From CAYHPY01 sp964358485 (GTDB lineage Bacteria; Elusimicrobiota; Elusimicrobia; UBA1565; UBA9628): a DNA stretch of 64,000 nucleotides. The translations under genes and the position numbers were made by a program. The stretch spans positions 17,273 through 81,272 of the forward strand of contig CAYHPY010000007.1 of assembly GCA_964358485.1 (NCBI GenBank). Direction: 5' to 3'. A model generated the notes under the pieces. It saw nothing but the letters and a program-made list of their open reading frames with translations. It ran no database searches and was not told the origin of the DNA. This document shows, piece by piece, positions 1-8,334 of this stretch (positions are counted from its first letter, which is position 1; each line of letters opens with the position of its first letter).

Positions 1-39
1 CAATTCGGGCTTGAGGTGCCGCAGAGTCAGCGCTTTCAT
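1..39 (-). CDS. Partial 5' end of a ribbon-helix-helix-like small protein (antitoxin-like)
   Basis: Only the first 13 codons are in the window; they read MKALTLRHLKPEL. A short beta-like strand followed by x-L-x-P-E-L is typical of the N-terminus of FitA/VapB-type ribbon-helix-helix antitoxins, but 13 residues cannot establish the family. The start is well supported: GGAGG lies five bases before the ATG, and a sigma-70 promoter with 17-bp spacing lies upstream (68-96). A tandem 10-bp repeat between promoter and gene would suit an autoregulated antitoxin. A toxin partner, if any, is outside the window. Confidence 0.4.
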   Translation of the reverse strand, partial: MKALTLRHLKPEL

Positions 40-50
40 TGCATCCTCCA

Positions 51-70
51 ATGCATCATTATGCATCATT
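51..70. repeat. Two perfect tandem copies of ATGCATCATT at a promoter
   Basis: Positions 51-60 and 61-70 are identical, and a degenerate third copy (ATAGCATCAA) follows at 71-80. The repeats overlap the -10 box and the predicted transcription start of the leftward gene, where a repressor would block initiation. Paired half-sites of this kind are usual for ribbon-helix-helix autorepressors; the binding protein is inferred. Confidence 0.55.
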
Positions 71-96
71 ATAGCATCAAAATTCCCCGGCGTCAA
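68..96 (-). promoter_or_regulatory. Sigma-70 promoter TTGACG-N17-TATAAT for the leftward edge gene
   Basis: On the minus strand the -35 box TTGACG is at 96-91 and a perfect -10 box TATAAT at 73-68, separated by 17 bp. Transcription would begin near 61 and give a leader of about 20 nt with a GGAGG ribosome site before the ATG at 39. Confidence 0.7.
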
Positions 97-119
97 GATG
101 GGCCCTCCCCCGCGGGCGA

Positions 120-632
120 ATGATATACTTGCCTCCTGTGACCCAGACTCGTTGGACCCCTTTTTCGGCCCTGGGGCCGCAGTTCCGGCCGGAGCCGGTC
201 CGCTCGTTGCGGACCCCGGACGGGATCGCGGACCGTTTGCGCAGCGCGGCCTTCGCCGAATTGCAGGCGCGGGAGGCCTTCGCCTGGGCCGCCGGACGCT
301 TCGAGGACGCCCCGGGGGGGCTGCGCGAGGCTTGGCTCGGATTATCCCGGGAGGAAGACAAGCATTTGGGCTGGCTGTTGGGCCGCCTGCGGGACCTGAA
401 ATCCTCCCCCGAATCCCGGAAGGTCTCCACCCGCCTTTGGAATTCCCTCACCGCCTGCGCCACCGCCCGGGAGTTCGCCTTCTTCATGGCGGAGGCCGAG
501 GAGCGCGGGCGGCAGGCGGGCCTCCTGTTTGAGCGCGCCTTGGCGGAGGAGGATTCCTTGACCTCCGAGATCTTCGGCAAGATCGCCTCCGAGGAAGAGG
601 CGCACATCGCCTTGGCCCGGAGGTTTTTCTGA
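120..632 (+). CDS. Ferritin-like diiron four-helix protein
   Basis: 170 aa, mostly helical. Two E-x-x-H motifs are visible, EDKH (around residue 79) and EEAH (around residue 161). Each is preceded by a helix carrying a further glutamate (AELQAREAF and AEAEERG), the arrangement of ferritin-like diiron carboxylate proteins. No signal peptide is seen. It may act in iron handling or peroxide/oxygen chemistry; the substrate is unknown. The ATG at 120 overlaps an extended -10-like element (TGATATACT, 121-129), so translation may really begin at GTG 138. The downstream kinase gene overlaps its stop codon, which suggests co-expression with a signalling cluster. Confidence 0.6.
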   Translation: MIYLPPVTQTRWTPFSALGPQFRPEPVRSLRTPDGIADRLRSAAFAELQAREAFAWAAGRFEDAPGGLREAWLGLSREEDKHLGWLLGRLRDLKSSPESRKVSTRLWNSLTACATAREFAFFMAEAEERGRQAGLLFERALAEEDSLTSEIFGKIASEEEAHIALARRFF

Positions 633-2227
633 GCTCCGAAAAATCGGCCGAGGTCATCGACGCGGTTCCCGAGGCCATCGTGTGGACCGATCCGCGGGGG
701 CTCATCCTGGGCTGCAACGCGGGATTTGACCGGCTGGTGGGCCGTCCTCGGGAGAAATCGATCGGGGCCGCGTTGGTGGAGGCCCTCCCTTTGTCCTTGG
801 GCGGAAGGGTCCTGGCGGCCAAGGATCATCCCGTCGCCTTGGCCATGGGCGGAGGGGTCGAGTCGGGATATTTTCAGTACCGCGAGGGGGACCGTGATTT
901 GTCCCTGGAGGTTCTGTTCGGCCGGACGGGAGGCGCGGCGCCGGTGCTCGTCTTCACCTTCCGGGACGTGACCGAAAAGCGGCGCTCGGAGGACGCGTTT
1001 TTGGCCTCGTCGCGTTCCTTGGAGAAAGCCTACGACCGACTGCATTTGGACTACACCCTGAGCCGGCAGGCTTTGGCCTCCGAGGACGACCGGGAATTCT
1101 GGCCCCTGCTGGCCAAGCGCCTGAGCCAATTTTTCGGCTGCGACCGGGTCAGCATCTTTCAGCGGGACTCCAAGGGCCGCATCCATTCCCGGTACGCCCA
1201 GGGGTTGGAGGGCGGCGTGGTTTTGGAGCCCGGAACGGGCGTGGTCGGGCACGTGGCCGACACCGGCGAGCATTACCTTTCCAACGATCCCTATTCGGAC
1301 CCGAAGTTTCATTCCGCCGTGGACGCTTCCACGGGCTACGAGACCTTCAACCTCCTGGCCTTTCCCCTGTCCTACCAGAACCGGATCGTGGGCATCGTCG
1401 AGCTCATGAACAAGCCCGGGGGCTTTCAGGCGGACGATCTTGAGGGCATGGAATATTTCGGGCCCCAGATCGCCATGTTCTTCGTGAAATTCCGCATCGA
1501 GGAGCGCCAGGAGCAGATGGTGGGCGAGATGATCCAGATGGAGAAGATGGCGGCCGTCGGGCGCCTGGCGTCCGGCGTGGCGCATGAGATCAACAACCCG
1601 CTGTCGGCCATCTTGGGTTTCACCCAGCTTCTTTTGCGGACCCAGCCGAGCGCGGAGCTTCAGGCCGATCTTAAAAAAATCGACTCGGAAGCCAAGCGTA
1701 TCCGGACCATCGTGCAGGACCTGCTCGGGTTTTCCCGGGCGTCCCGCAACGCCAATTCCAGCCTCCTGCTGACCGAGGTGGTGGCCGACACGCTTCCGTT
1801 GATTCAGCACGAACTGAGCCATCGGAGAGCCGAGATCATCACCGATTTTGAGCCGTCCCCGCCGCTGGTCCTGGGGGACCACAACCAGCTCAAGCAGGTC
1901 TTCATCAATCTGGTGGTCAACGCCCTTCAGGCCATGGAGCCGGAGAAGAAGGCGCGGATCGTTCTGCGGGTCCGCTCGGACCGGGAGGCGGGTTGGGCTT
2001 GGGTGGAGGTGGAGGACAACGGCCCCGGCATTCCCGCCGAGATCCAGGCCAAGATTTTCGAGCCCTTCTTTACCACCAAGGACGCGGGCCGGGGAACCGG
2101 GCTGGGGCTTTACGTGGTGATGGGGATCGTGGAGCGGCACAAAGGAAAGATCGAGGTCAAAAGCCGGCTGGGCTCGGGGGCGGTCTTCCGAGTCTCGATT
2201 CCCATCGGGGGAGGGGCGAGTGCCTAG
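629..2227 (+). CDS. PAS-GAF sensor histidine kinase
   Basis: Soluble two-component kinase with no membrane segments. Order: PAS domain (about residues 10-110), GAF domain (about 145-300), HisKA dimerisation helix with H-box GVAHEINNPLS (about 325-390), HATPase_c with N-box (NQLKQVFINLVVNALQ), G1 (DNGPGIP), F-box (FEPFFTTKDAG) and G2 (GTGLGL). The only ATG/GTG/TTG near the front is GTG 680, but it would cut off the first PAS helix. CTG 629, which overlaps the preceding TGA as CTGA, restores SAEVIDAVPEAIVWTD and gives 532 aa, so a CTG start is preferred. The gene overlaps the next one by 8 bp. The likely signal is a small ligand or redox cue bound by PAS/GAF. Confidence 0.85.
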   Translation: MSSEKSAEVIDAVPEAIVWTDPRGLILGCNAGFDRLVGRPREKSIGAALVEALPLSLGGRVLAAKDHPVALAMGGGVESGYFQYREGDRDLSLEVLFGRTGGAAPVLVFTFRDVTEKRRSEDAFLASSRSLEKAYDRLHLDYTLSRQALASEDDREFWPLLAKRLSQFFGCDRVSIFQRDSKGRIHSRYAQGLEGGVVLEPGTGVVGHVADTGEHYLSNDPYSDPKFHSAVDASTGYETFNLLAFPLSYQNRIVGIVELMNKPGGFQADDLEGMEYFGPQIAMFFVKFRIEERQEQMVGEMIQMEKMAAVGRLASGVAHEINNPLSAILGFTQLLLRTQPSAELQADLKKIDSEAKRIRTIVQDLLGFSRASRNANSSLLLTEVVADTLPLIQHELSHRRAEIITDFEPSPPLVLGDHNQLKQVFINLVVNALQAMEPEKKARIVLRVRSDREAGWAWVEVEDNGPGIPAEIQAKIFEPFFTTKDAGRGTGLGLYVVMGIVERHKGKIEVKSRLGSGAVFRVSIPIGGGASA

Positions 2228-3353
2228 GATTCTCATCGCCGACGACGAGCGGGCCTTGCTCGAGGTCTGCCGGCGGGTCGTCGCCGGGCTGGGTTTCGAG
2301 GTGGACACCGCCGAGGACGGCAAAAAGGCCTTCGAGAAGGTCCAGGCCGCCGACGGCGCCTACGAGATTGTGGTGACCGACGTCAAAATGCCGGGCCTGG
2401 ACGGCCTGGAGGTTGCGGCCCGGGTCCACAAGCGCTATCCCAAGATCGACGTCATCCTGATGACCGGGGCGCCGGACCTCTCCTCGGCGGTGGAGGCCCT
2501 CAAGGCGGGCGCCTACGATTATTTGGTCAAGCCGATCGACATCGACGTCCTTTCGGCCTGCGTCAACCGGTGCTGGGAAAAACGGCAGATCGCCGACGCC
2601 CTCAACGTGGAAAAGTCCCTGCGCCGGGAGCTGGAGGCCGCGTATCAGGAGCTTCACCGGGCCGAGTCGGCCAAGGACGTCCTGTTGTCCCGAGCCGGGC
2701 ACGAGCTGAGGACTCCCCTGGCGGTCCTGCTGGGAAATCTCGAGTTGGGAATGGGCGAGGAGGACGCCGGGAGCGCCCGGGATTTTTTTCAGAAGTCCGT
2801 GGAAGCCGGGGTCCGCCTCAAGGGGGTCATCAACGATCTCTTGGCGTTCTCCGACATCGCCCAAGGCCGGCTGGTGCTCCGGAAGGCGCCGACCGATCTG
2901 GCGGCGTTGATCCGGGAGACCGCGGCCCTCTGCGCCCGGGTCTGCGAGGAACGCAAGATTCGAGTCGAGTTCGAGGTCCAGGAGGGGCTGCCGGTTTTGG
3001 AACTGGACCCCGACCATGTCCGCCTGGCCGTCAAGCATTTGCTCCTCAACGCCGCCCTCTTCAATAAAGAGGGGGGCGTGATCCGCGTCGGGGCGGCCCG
3101 GGAAAAGGGCAACGTCCATCTTTGGTTCGCCGACACCGGAATCGGCCTGGACGCCGAGGTGGTCCCGAAGCTGTTCGGCAGTTTCTACCAGGCTGCCGAT
3201 GTTTTGACCCGGAGGGTGGGGGGGCTCGGCTTGGGCCTGGCGATCGTCAAGGGCATCGTGGAGGGACATGGGGGCTGGGTGCGGGCGGAGAGCGCGGCTG
3301 CCGGATCGGTGTTTCATGTTCTGTTTCCGGTGGAGGGGGTGAAAGGTGGCTGA
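2220..3353 (+). CDS. Receiver-histidine kinase hybrid (REC-HisKA-HATPase)
   Basis: 377 aa. The N-terminal receiver (residues 1-120) has the acidic pair ADDE, phospho-acceptor D in VVTDVKMPGLDG and conserved K in YLVKPID. A short coiled linker leads to a HisKA H-box (GHELRTPLAVLLGN, about residue 160), then an ATPase domain with N-box (KHLLLNAALFNKEGG), G1 (DTGIGL) and G2 (GGLGLGLAI). Such proteins receive phosphate from an upstream kinase and retune their own kinase domain. GTG start at 2220 inside the previous gene; the stop overlaps the next start. No DNA-binding output domain is present, so the cascade probably ends in protein-protein output. Confidence 0.85.
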   Translation: MPRILIADDERALLEVCRRVVAGLGFEVDTAEDGKKAFEKVQAADGAYEIVVTDVKMPGLDGLEVAARVHKRYPKIDVILMTGAPDLSSAVEALKAGAYDYLVKPIDIDVLSACVNRCWEKRQIADALNVEKSLRRELEAAYQELHRAESAKDVLLSRAGHELRTPLAVLLGNLELGMGEEDAGSARDFFQKSVEAGVRLKGVINDLLAFSDIAQGRLVLRKAPTDLAALIRETAALCARVCEERKIRVEFEVQEGLPVLELDPDHVRLAVKHLLLNAALFNKEGGVIRVGAAREKGNVHLWFADTGIGLDAEVVPKLFGSFYQAADVLTRRVGGLGLGLAIVKGIVEGHGGWVRAESAAAGSVFHVLFPVEGVKGG

Positions 3354-4107
3354 GAGGCGCGGGGCGTCGAAAGTTCTGGTCGTTGAGCCCGACCGCGGCG
3401 TCGCCGCGGCGGCGGACGCTTTTTTGACGGCCGCGGGCTGCCAAGTCCGTTGCGCGTCGTCCGCCGATGAGGCGGGGCGGGCGGCGGCCGAGTTCAAGCC
3501 GGATTTGGCCCTGGTGGACCTGGAATTGCCCGGGACCACCACGGCGGATTTGCTGAAGGCCCTGCGGGAGGCGACCGAGGGCGGCTGCCGCTTCGGGGGG
3601 TTGACCGCCGGCGCCGAGCACGCCGTTTTGGAGCGCGCCCGCGGCCTGGGAATCGACCGCTTCGTCCTGAAAAGCCCGGGGGTGGTGAGTTTTCGAGACA
3701 CGCTCCTGCGCTGTCTGGGGCCGGGGGAGTCCATCCCGGCCAAAAATAGGAAGATCCTGGTCGTCGATGATGAGGAACCCATCCGGAGGGTGTTGACGCG
3801 GTTCCTGGAAGGCAAGGGTTACGAGGTGGAAAGCGCGGAAAATGGGGAGCAGGCCCTGGTGGCGGCGCGGTATTTCAAGCCGGCGGTGATCATGCTCGAC
3901 ATCAACATGCCGGGCATGGACGGGGTGGAGGCCTTGCGGAATTTGAGCCGGCTTTACCCGGGGATCGGGGTCATCATGGTGACGGCCAATACCGACGACG
4001 AGCGGGCCCGCGAGTGCCTTCGCCTGGGAGCGTCCGATTACATCAGCAAGCCCTTCGACCTGGAAACCTTGGAAACGAGCTTGATGGTCAAGCTCCTTTT
4101 GTCCTGA
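3346..4107 (+). CDS. Double receiver-domain protein, first domain degenerate
   Basis: 253 aa, two receiver domains and no output domain. The second (about residues 132-253) is canonical: VVDDEE, phospho-acceptor D in IMLDINMPGMDG, T in VTANT and K in ISKPFD. The first (about 8-125) keeps VDLELPG but has EPD instead of the acidic pair and a weak K site (FVLKSPG), so it is likely a regulatory or dimerisation pseudo-receiver. GTG start overlapping the previous stop; its own stop overlaps the next ATG. With the two upstream kinases it completes a phosphorelay-like cluster. Confidence 0.8.
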   Translation: MAERRGASKVLVVEPDRGVAAAADAFLTAAGCQVRCASSADEAGRAAAEFKPDLALVDLELPGTTTADLLKALREATEGGCRFGGLTAGAEHAVLERARGLGIDRFVLKSPGVVSFRDTLLRCLGPGESIPAKNRKILVVDDEEPIRRVLTRFLEGKGYEVESAENGEQALVAARYFKPAVIMLDINMPGMDGVEALRNLSRLYPGIGVIMVTANTDDERARECLRLGASDYISKPFDLETLETSLMVKLLLS

Positions 4108-5048
4108 TGCTCCTGTTTCCGCTGGCCGCCCTTCTGGGGACCGGATGGTGGGCCTTCGGAGCCGAGCGGCCCGTCCCGTATCTGCCCGACGCCGATCGGA
4201 TGGCTCTGCGTTCCGCGGCGGCCGGCCTGACGGCCGTCATGGACCGCATGGCGGGCCTTCCCCTGGAAGCCGCGCGCGCCGGATCGTTGGCGGCCGCGCT
4301 CGATGAGGCTCAGGGTCACGCGGCGCGGGCGCGGGACGCCGCTCTGGGCCTGGAGGGCTCGGCGGGGGCCGCGGCGGCGGAGCTGGGGGCCTACTTCAGG
4401 GGCGGCGGCCGGGAGCCGGGGGTGGAGAGGCGGCTGGAAGAATTTAAACGGGACCGGAATTCGGGGAAAGATCGTTTTGTAAGGCTAGTCGGGCAAAGGA
4501 AGGAAGTTGAGGACAACCTCAAGAAAAAGAAGGAGCCGCCCAAGGAGAAGGACAAGATCCTGGAATTGCTCAAGGCCGCCGAGGAGGTCGTGCTCGAGGC
4601 CGAAGGCGCCCTTCGGGCTTCGGAAAAAAATGATGCCTCCCTTCGGGAGGGTATGGACCGCATGAAAGACGAACTCCGCCGGGCGCTTTCGGCCTTCGCC
4701 GAGTTGGCCTCCGCCGCCGCCGGGGTTCGGACCCGCGCCGAAGAGTTTTTCTCCCGTTCCCCGGCGGCGCGGGCGGCTTTCGCCGCCTTGGGCCGCCCTC
4801 CGGAGGCCGAAGCCCGGACCCGCGCCTGGGAAAAGACCGATCTCCTGCGGGACTGCTCGCGGGGCCTGTTTCTTTCGGCGGATTCCGGAGGCAACCGCGA
4901 GGGCGACTTCTCCCTCCGGCGGGAGGCCTTTCTGAGGCAGAGGGTTCGATTCGAGGCGGGTCTTAAGGAAGCCCTCGCCTCCTTGGAAGAGGCTCGGGGA
5001 AAGCTGGACCGGGCCGCCAAGCTGGTCGCTCAGGCCGCCTCCTATTGA
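4107..5048 (+). CDS. Exported or membrane-anchored alanine-rich helical protein, function unknown
   Basis: 313 aa starting at the ATG of a TGATG overlap with the double-receiver gene. Residues 1-20 form a hydrophobic signal or anchor (MLLFPLAALLGTGWWAFGAE). The rest is rich in Ala, Glu, Arg and Leu and predicted helical, with a lysine-rich coiled section (KKKKEPPKEKDK) near residues 135-150. One cysteine (CSRG) is seen near residue 250. No family is recognised. Translational coupling suggests it is the effector or accessory protein of the signalling cluster. Confidence 0.6.
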   Translation: MLLFPLAALLGTGWWAFGAERPVPYLPDADRMALRSAAAGLTAVMDRMAGLPLEAARAGSLAAALDEAQGHAARARDAALGLEGSAGAAAAELGAYFRGGGREPGVERRLEEFKRDRNSGKDRFVRLVGQRKEVEDNLKKKKEPPKEKDKILELLKAAEEVVLEAEGALRASEKNDASLREGMDRMKDELRRALSAFAELASAAAGVRTRAEEFFSRSPAARAAFAALGRPPEAEARTRAWEKTDLLRDCSRGLFLSADSGGNREGDFSLRREAFLRQRVRFEAGLKEALASLEEARGKLDRAAKLVAQAASY

Positions 5049-5073
5049 CAAGTCAAGGACTCGGGGCTAAACT
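5045..5073 (+). promoter_or_regulatory. Sigma-70 promoter TTGACA-N17-TAAACT
   Basis: The -35 TTGACA (5045-5050) overlaps the stop codon of the preceding gene; the -10 TAAACT is at 5068-5073 after 17 bp. Same hexamers as the promoter at 40622-40650. The -35 lies in a small dyad, TTGACAAGTCAA. It drives the secreted protease gene starting at 5107, whose leader carries GGGAGG. Confidence 0.7.
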
Positions 5074-5106
5074 GATCGGGACGGTTTAATTTCTCGGGAG
5101 GCCCCC

Positions 5107-6192
5107 ATGAACGCCGAGCCCCGCCTTCGCTTGGCCTCGTTGTTTCTCGCCTTCGCCTTCGCCTGGACCCCGGCCCGCGCCCAGGATGATTTTTCCAGCC
5201 TCTCGAATTTTAAATTGCCGGGCCGGGGGGAGTCTTTCGTCCCCGGGGAAGAGGTCAAGGGCGCCGAGGTTCAGGATCCTTCGAAAGCGGCGCCTCCGAA
5301 GGTCAGGGAAGTCTCCCACCTGCCCCAATTCGCCGATCCCTCGGACCGCAACCAATGCCAGGTGGGCTCCTGCCACGCCTTCAGTTCGATCGCGGTGTTG
5401 GAGGCGGCGTATCAACGCGCCTTCGGCGCCAAAATACGCTTTTCGGAGGCCGACATTTTCATCCGCCGGACGGTGCTCAGCGGAGACATCTACCGGGGTT
5501 TCTGCGCCGATGGAGACTGCAAGCTCACCGAAGGCAACGACGTTTTCGGGGACATCGATTACGCCATCAACAACGGAGTGGCCACCAGCATTCAATACCA
5601 GACTTTTTACGACCGTTATAAGAAATTTCGCGAGGCCGAGCAGAAAACCCTGGAGGGCATCGAGGCCCGCCGCAAGCGCATGAGCTGGCTGGATCTGCTC
5701 TTCTACGATCCGCGGACCCATTGGGCCGAGCTTCAAAAAGAGTCGAGCAAGCTCACCGAGGCTTTTTTGGCGGGGCGCGACCCCAAGATCGACGCCGAGC
5801 GCGCCGACACCCGGGGCAAGCTGGCCAAAATGGCGGTGAAGGAGAAGAAATTCACCTATCTGGGCGACGAGGCCCCCAAGAAGAGCCCCGCGCAATGCCG
5901 GTCGGGCGGCGCGGAGCAGGGGCGGGCGATCTCGGGGGAGCTGGATTCCGGCCGTCCGGTGGCCATTTCCATGACCCTGAAAGGCCTGGCCGTCTGGGGA
6001 ACGGCGGGCTCCACCGACCACGCCAACCACGCCTTCACCATCGTCGGCTACAAGGCGGAGGAGAACAAGCCGGTCCTGTATCAAACCCGCAATTCCTGGG
6101 CCGGCATGAATCCGGACGTCCGGGAGGACGAACTTTGCCGGGTCTTCTCGGTTATCACCGTTCTGGCCCCCGGGGAGAAGAAATCCTTTTAG
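5107..6192 (+). CDS. Secreted papain-like (C1 family) cysteine protease
   Basis: 361 aa. Signal peptide at residues 1-25 (cleavage after ARA). A propeptide-like region precedes the catalytic core. The nucleophile is C89 in NQCQVGSCHAFSS, with the oxyanion Gln as Q85 or Q83. The general base is H308 in DHANHAFTIVGY and the Asn is N329 in TRNSWAG, the C1A triad in order. A charged insertion of about 100 residues separates the lobes. Expected to act in the periplasm or outside the cell. It has its own promoter and ribosome site (GGGAGG) and sits just upstream of a lipid A acyltransferase gene. The substrate is unknown. Confidence 0.85.
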   Translation: MNAEPRLRLASLFLAFAFAWTPARAQDDFSSLSNFKLPGRGESFVPGEEVKGAEVQDPSKAAPPKVREVSHLPQFADPSDRNQCQVGSCHAFSSIAVLEAAYQRAFGAKIRFSEADIFIRRTVLSGDIYRGFCADGDCKLTEGNDVFGDIDYAINNGVATSIQYQTFYDRYKKFREAEQKTLEGIEARRKRMSWLDLLFYDPRTHWAELQKESSKLTEAFLAGRDPKIDAERADTRGKLAKMAVKEKKFTYLGDEAPKKSPAQCRSGGAEQGRAISGELDSGRPVAISMTLKGLAVWGTAGSTDHANHAFTIVGYKAEENKPVLYQTRNSWAGMNPDVREDELCRVFSVITVLAPGEKKSF

Positions 6193-6216
6193 AAATGCGA
6201 TAATCGGTCCTTCCTC

Positions 6217-7128
6217 ATGAGAAGGGTCCGAGATTTGTTGGAATTCGCCGGGGTCAAGCTCGTCGACTTTCTCCTCAACCGGCTCTCCTGGCGCGCCGCC
6301 CAGGAGGTCGGCGCCCTGCTGGGAGGCGCCGCCCGGCACTTGGCCCCGAGGCGCTGGGCGATGACGGTTTCCAACCTCGAGCACGCATTCCCGGACTGGC
6401 CCCCGGCCCGGCGCGAGGCGACGGCCTTGGAGGCCTGGCAAAACGCGGGACGCATCGGCGCCGAAATGATCCGCAGCCGTTCCCTGTCCAAGGCCGAACT
6501 GGAAAAAGTCGTGATTTTCGAGAAGGCCGAAATGGTGGACGCGCTGATCGCCGAAGGGCGGGGCATCATCTTCAATATCGGCCACCTCGGCAATTGGGAG
6601 GTGGGGGGGATCGCCTTCACCGCGCATGGCTGGCCGTTGGGCGTGGTCGGCCGGGTCATGAAAAACCCCCTTCTGGAGGGCTGGATCCGGGAGACCCGCG
6701 GCCGTTTCGGGGAAACGGTCTTCGCCCATCGCAACCCCTTCTTCTCCTTGGTGAAATGGCTCAAGTCGGGAAAGCTCACGGCGATTCTCATCGACCACAA
6801 CCTCTATCAAGGAGGGATTTTCGTCCCCTTTTTCGGCCGTCCGGCCGCGACCTCGACTTTGAGCGGCCTCTTGTCGGCCAAGCTCAACTGCCCGATCGTC
6901 TCAGTGCGGGTGTACCGCGACGGGGCCCGCCTGCGCGTGCGTTTTGAGGGTCCCCTTCGGCCCGACCCCGCGGCCAACCCGGAGCGCGAGGCCGAGCGCC
7001 TGACCGTCGAGATGACGAAAACCCTGGAGGGCTACATCCGGGAAAGGCCGGGAGAATGGTTGTGGGGGCACAACCGCTGGAAGCGGACCGCCGAGGCCCC
7101 CGTGGCCGAAACGGGCAAAAAAATATAG
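6217..7128 (+). CDS. Lipid A (Kdo-lipid) secondary acyltransferase, LpxL/HtrB family
   Basis: 303 aa, a typical family length. The acyltransferase motif H-x4-E appears as NIGHLGNWEVGG (about residue 127), followed by the later family block IDHNLYQGGIFVPFFGR. The N-terminal amphipathic or membrane helix and the C-terminal WLWGHNRWK are also characteristic (compare W-x-H-x-R-x-K in HtrB). It transfers an acyl chain onto the lipid A precursor at the inner membrane, showing that the organism makes LPS-like lipid. ATG 6217 is 24 bp after the protease stop. The next gene starts 1 bp after its stop. Confidence 0.85.
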   Translation: MRRVRDLLEFAGVKLVDFLLNRLSWRAAQEVGALLGGAARHLAPRRWAMTVSNLEHAFPDWPPARREATALEAWQNAGRIGAEMIRSRSLSKAELEKVVIFEKAEMVDALIAEGRGIIFNIGHLGNWEVGGIAFTAHGWPLGVVGRVMKNPLLEGWIRETRGRFGETVFAHRNPFFSLVKWLKSGKLTAILIDHNLYQGGIFVPFFGRPAATSTLSGLLSAKLNCPIVSVRVYRDGARLRVRFEGPLRPDPAANPEREAERLTVEMTKTLEGYIRERPGEWLWGHNRWKRTAEAPVAETGKKI

Positions 7129-7129
7129 A

Positions 7130-7924
7130 ATGTCCGTCGTGGAACAATCCCCCCAGACCCCTCACGCCGAACGCCCCCAGGGCCCGCCCCAGCCCCCAGC
7201 CGAGCCGTTGGACCTCCGCGAAAAAGGCGGGGTGCGCAACGGCGAGCGCCAGACCTCGGACCGGCGGCTGTTCATGCAGCTCCAGGTTTTCACCGGAGCG
7301 CGGGACACGGCCCCTTTGTCCAAGGCCCTGGAAGGGGCGGGGGTCGCCGGGGTGCTTTACGCCGACGCCAACGACTGCTCCGGGGTCGCGATCCTTTCCA
7401 TGAGCGAGGACCCCGCGTTTTTCATCGACACCCTGCGCCCCGTCTTTCAGCGGGGGGCCTTCGAGGGGCTCCGGCCGCGCCCGGAATTCTCCATGCTGGG
7501 CCGCACCTACGCGCTGGGCTATGAGCCCAATTTGGAAGACTGGCTGCTTCAGCGCCCCCGCCGGACGGTGCTCGACCCCGCCAGCGCGTGGGCGGTCTGG
7601 TACCCTTTGCGCCGGACCGGAGCCTTCTCGCTTTTGTCCCATCAGGAACAGGGGCAGATCCTTAAGGAACACGGCACCATCGGCCGGGCTTTCGGCGACG
7701 CCGGACTGGCCTCCGACATCCGCCTGGCCTGCACGGGCTTGGACGCCCATGACAACGATTTCGTGATCGGCCTGATCGGCAAGGACCTCTTCCCCTTGTC
7801 GGCCCTGATCGCGGCCATGCGCCCGACCAAACAGACCTCGACTTATATTCAGAACATGGGGCCGTTCTTCGTCGGCAAGGCGCTTTGGCGTTCGCCGGCG
7901 CCGGCCGCCCCGGCGGGGCGCTGA
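7130..7924 (+). CDS. Chlorite dismutase-like (Cld/HemQ superfamily) protein
   Basis: 264 aa. Residues 1-40 are proline-rich and probably disordered. Then two ferredoxin-like alpha-beta halves follow, the second with family signatures WYPLRRTGAF, HGTIGRAFGDAG and NMGPFFVGKAL. The superfamily includes chlorite dismutases and coproheme decarboxylases. At the position six residues before the conserved Pro-Phe, where HemQ-type proteins usually have the proximal heme histidine, a tyrosine is read (TYIQNMGPF). Heme chemistry is therefore uncertain and it may be a non-heme or tyrosinate-ligated relative. The alignment is from memory. It is followed two bases later by an uncharacterised gene and then a DUF420 gene. 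Confidence 0.65.
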   Translation: MSVVEQSPQTPHAERPQGPPQPPAEPLDLREKGGVRNGERQTSDRRLFMQLQVFTGARDTAPLSKALEGAGVAGVLYADANDCSGVAILSMSEDPAFFIDTLRPVFQRGAFEGLRPRPEFSMLGRTYALGYEPNLEDWLLQRPRRTVLDPASAWAVWYPLRRTGAFSLLSHQEQGQILKEHGTIGRAFGDAGLASDIRLACTGLDAHDNDFVIGLIGKDLFPLSALIAAMRPTKQTSTYIQNMGPFFVGKALWRSPAPAAPAGR

Positions 7925-7926
7925 GC

Positions 7927-8334
7927 ATGGCGAAAAAATCCTTCCGCGTGACGATGTCGGAGCGGTGCTTCCGCTTCAAGCCCGACGCCCTGGGCAACCA
8001 TGCCCCGCCGATTCCCAGCGTCTACGAATTCGTGACTTTCAACGAGGCCCGCCAACCCGAGGTGTTGTTCGTCGGCGTGGCCGCCGAGAGCCTCTACGAC
8101 TCGCTGGGCGCGCACATGACCGGCAAGGCCAAGCCCACCTGGGACGAGCTCTTCGCCGCGGCCAAGGACGTCTATTTCGACTACGTCGCCTCCTCCGACG
8201 CGGCGGGCCCCGAGGACCTGGGAGACATCGCCGCCGCCTTCATCGCCAAGAACAAGCCGCGCCTCAACTCCGGCCCCGCCCCGTCCTCCGGACGCTGGTC
8301 CGAGGTCGAGGTCGTGGAAGCGGAGCAGCCCTGA
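7927..8334 (+). CDS. Hypothetical soluble protein, 135 aa
   Basis: The start at ATG 7927 lies two bases after the Cld-like stop. No signal peptide or membrane segment. N-terminal MAKKSFRVTMSERCFRFKPD, a mixed alpha/beta core and a Ser/Pro-containing C-terminal tail. One cysteine (C14). No family recognised. Its position between a Cld-family gene and a DUF420 gene suggests a heme- or oxidase-linked role, but this rests only on context. Confidence 0.6.
   Translation: MAKKSFRVTMSERCFRFKPDALGNHAPPIPSVYEFVTFNEARQPEVLFVGVAAESLYDSLGAHMTGKAKPTWDELFAAAKDVYFDYVASSDAAGPEDLGDIAAAFIAKNKPRLNSGPAPSSGRWSEVEVVEAEQP

Noticed and set aside
77..2323. Long open minus-strand frame opposite the PAS-GAF kinase
   Set aside because: It is the antisense shadow of a strongly GC-biased gene; the plus strand has complete kinase motifs and the minus translation has low-complexity, frame-shadow composition.
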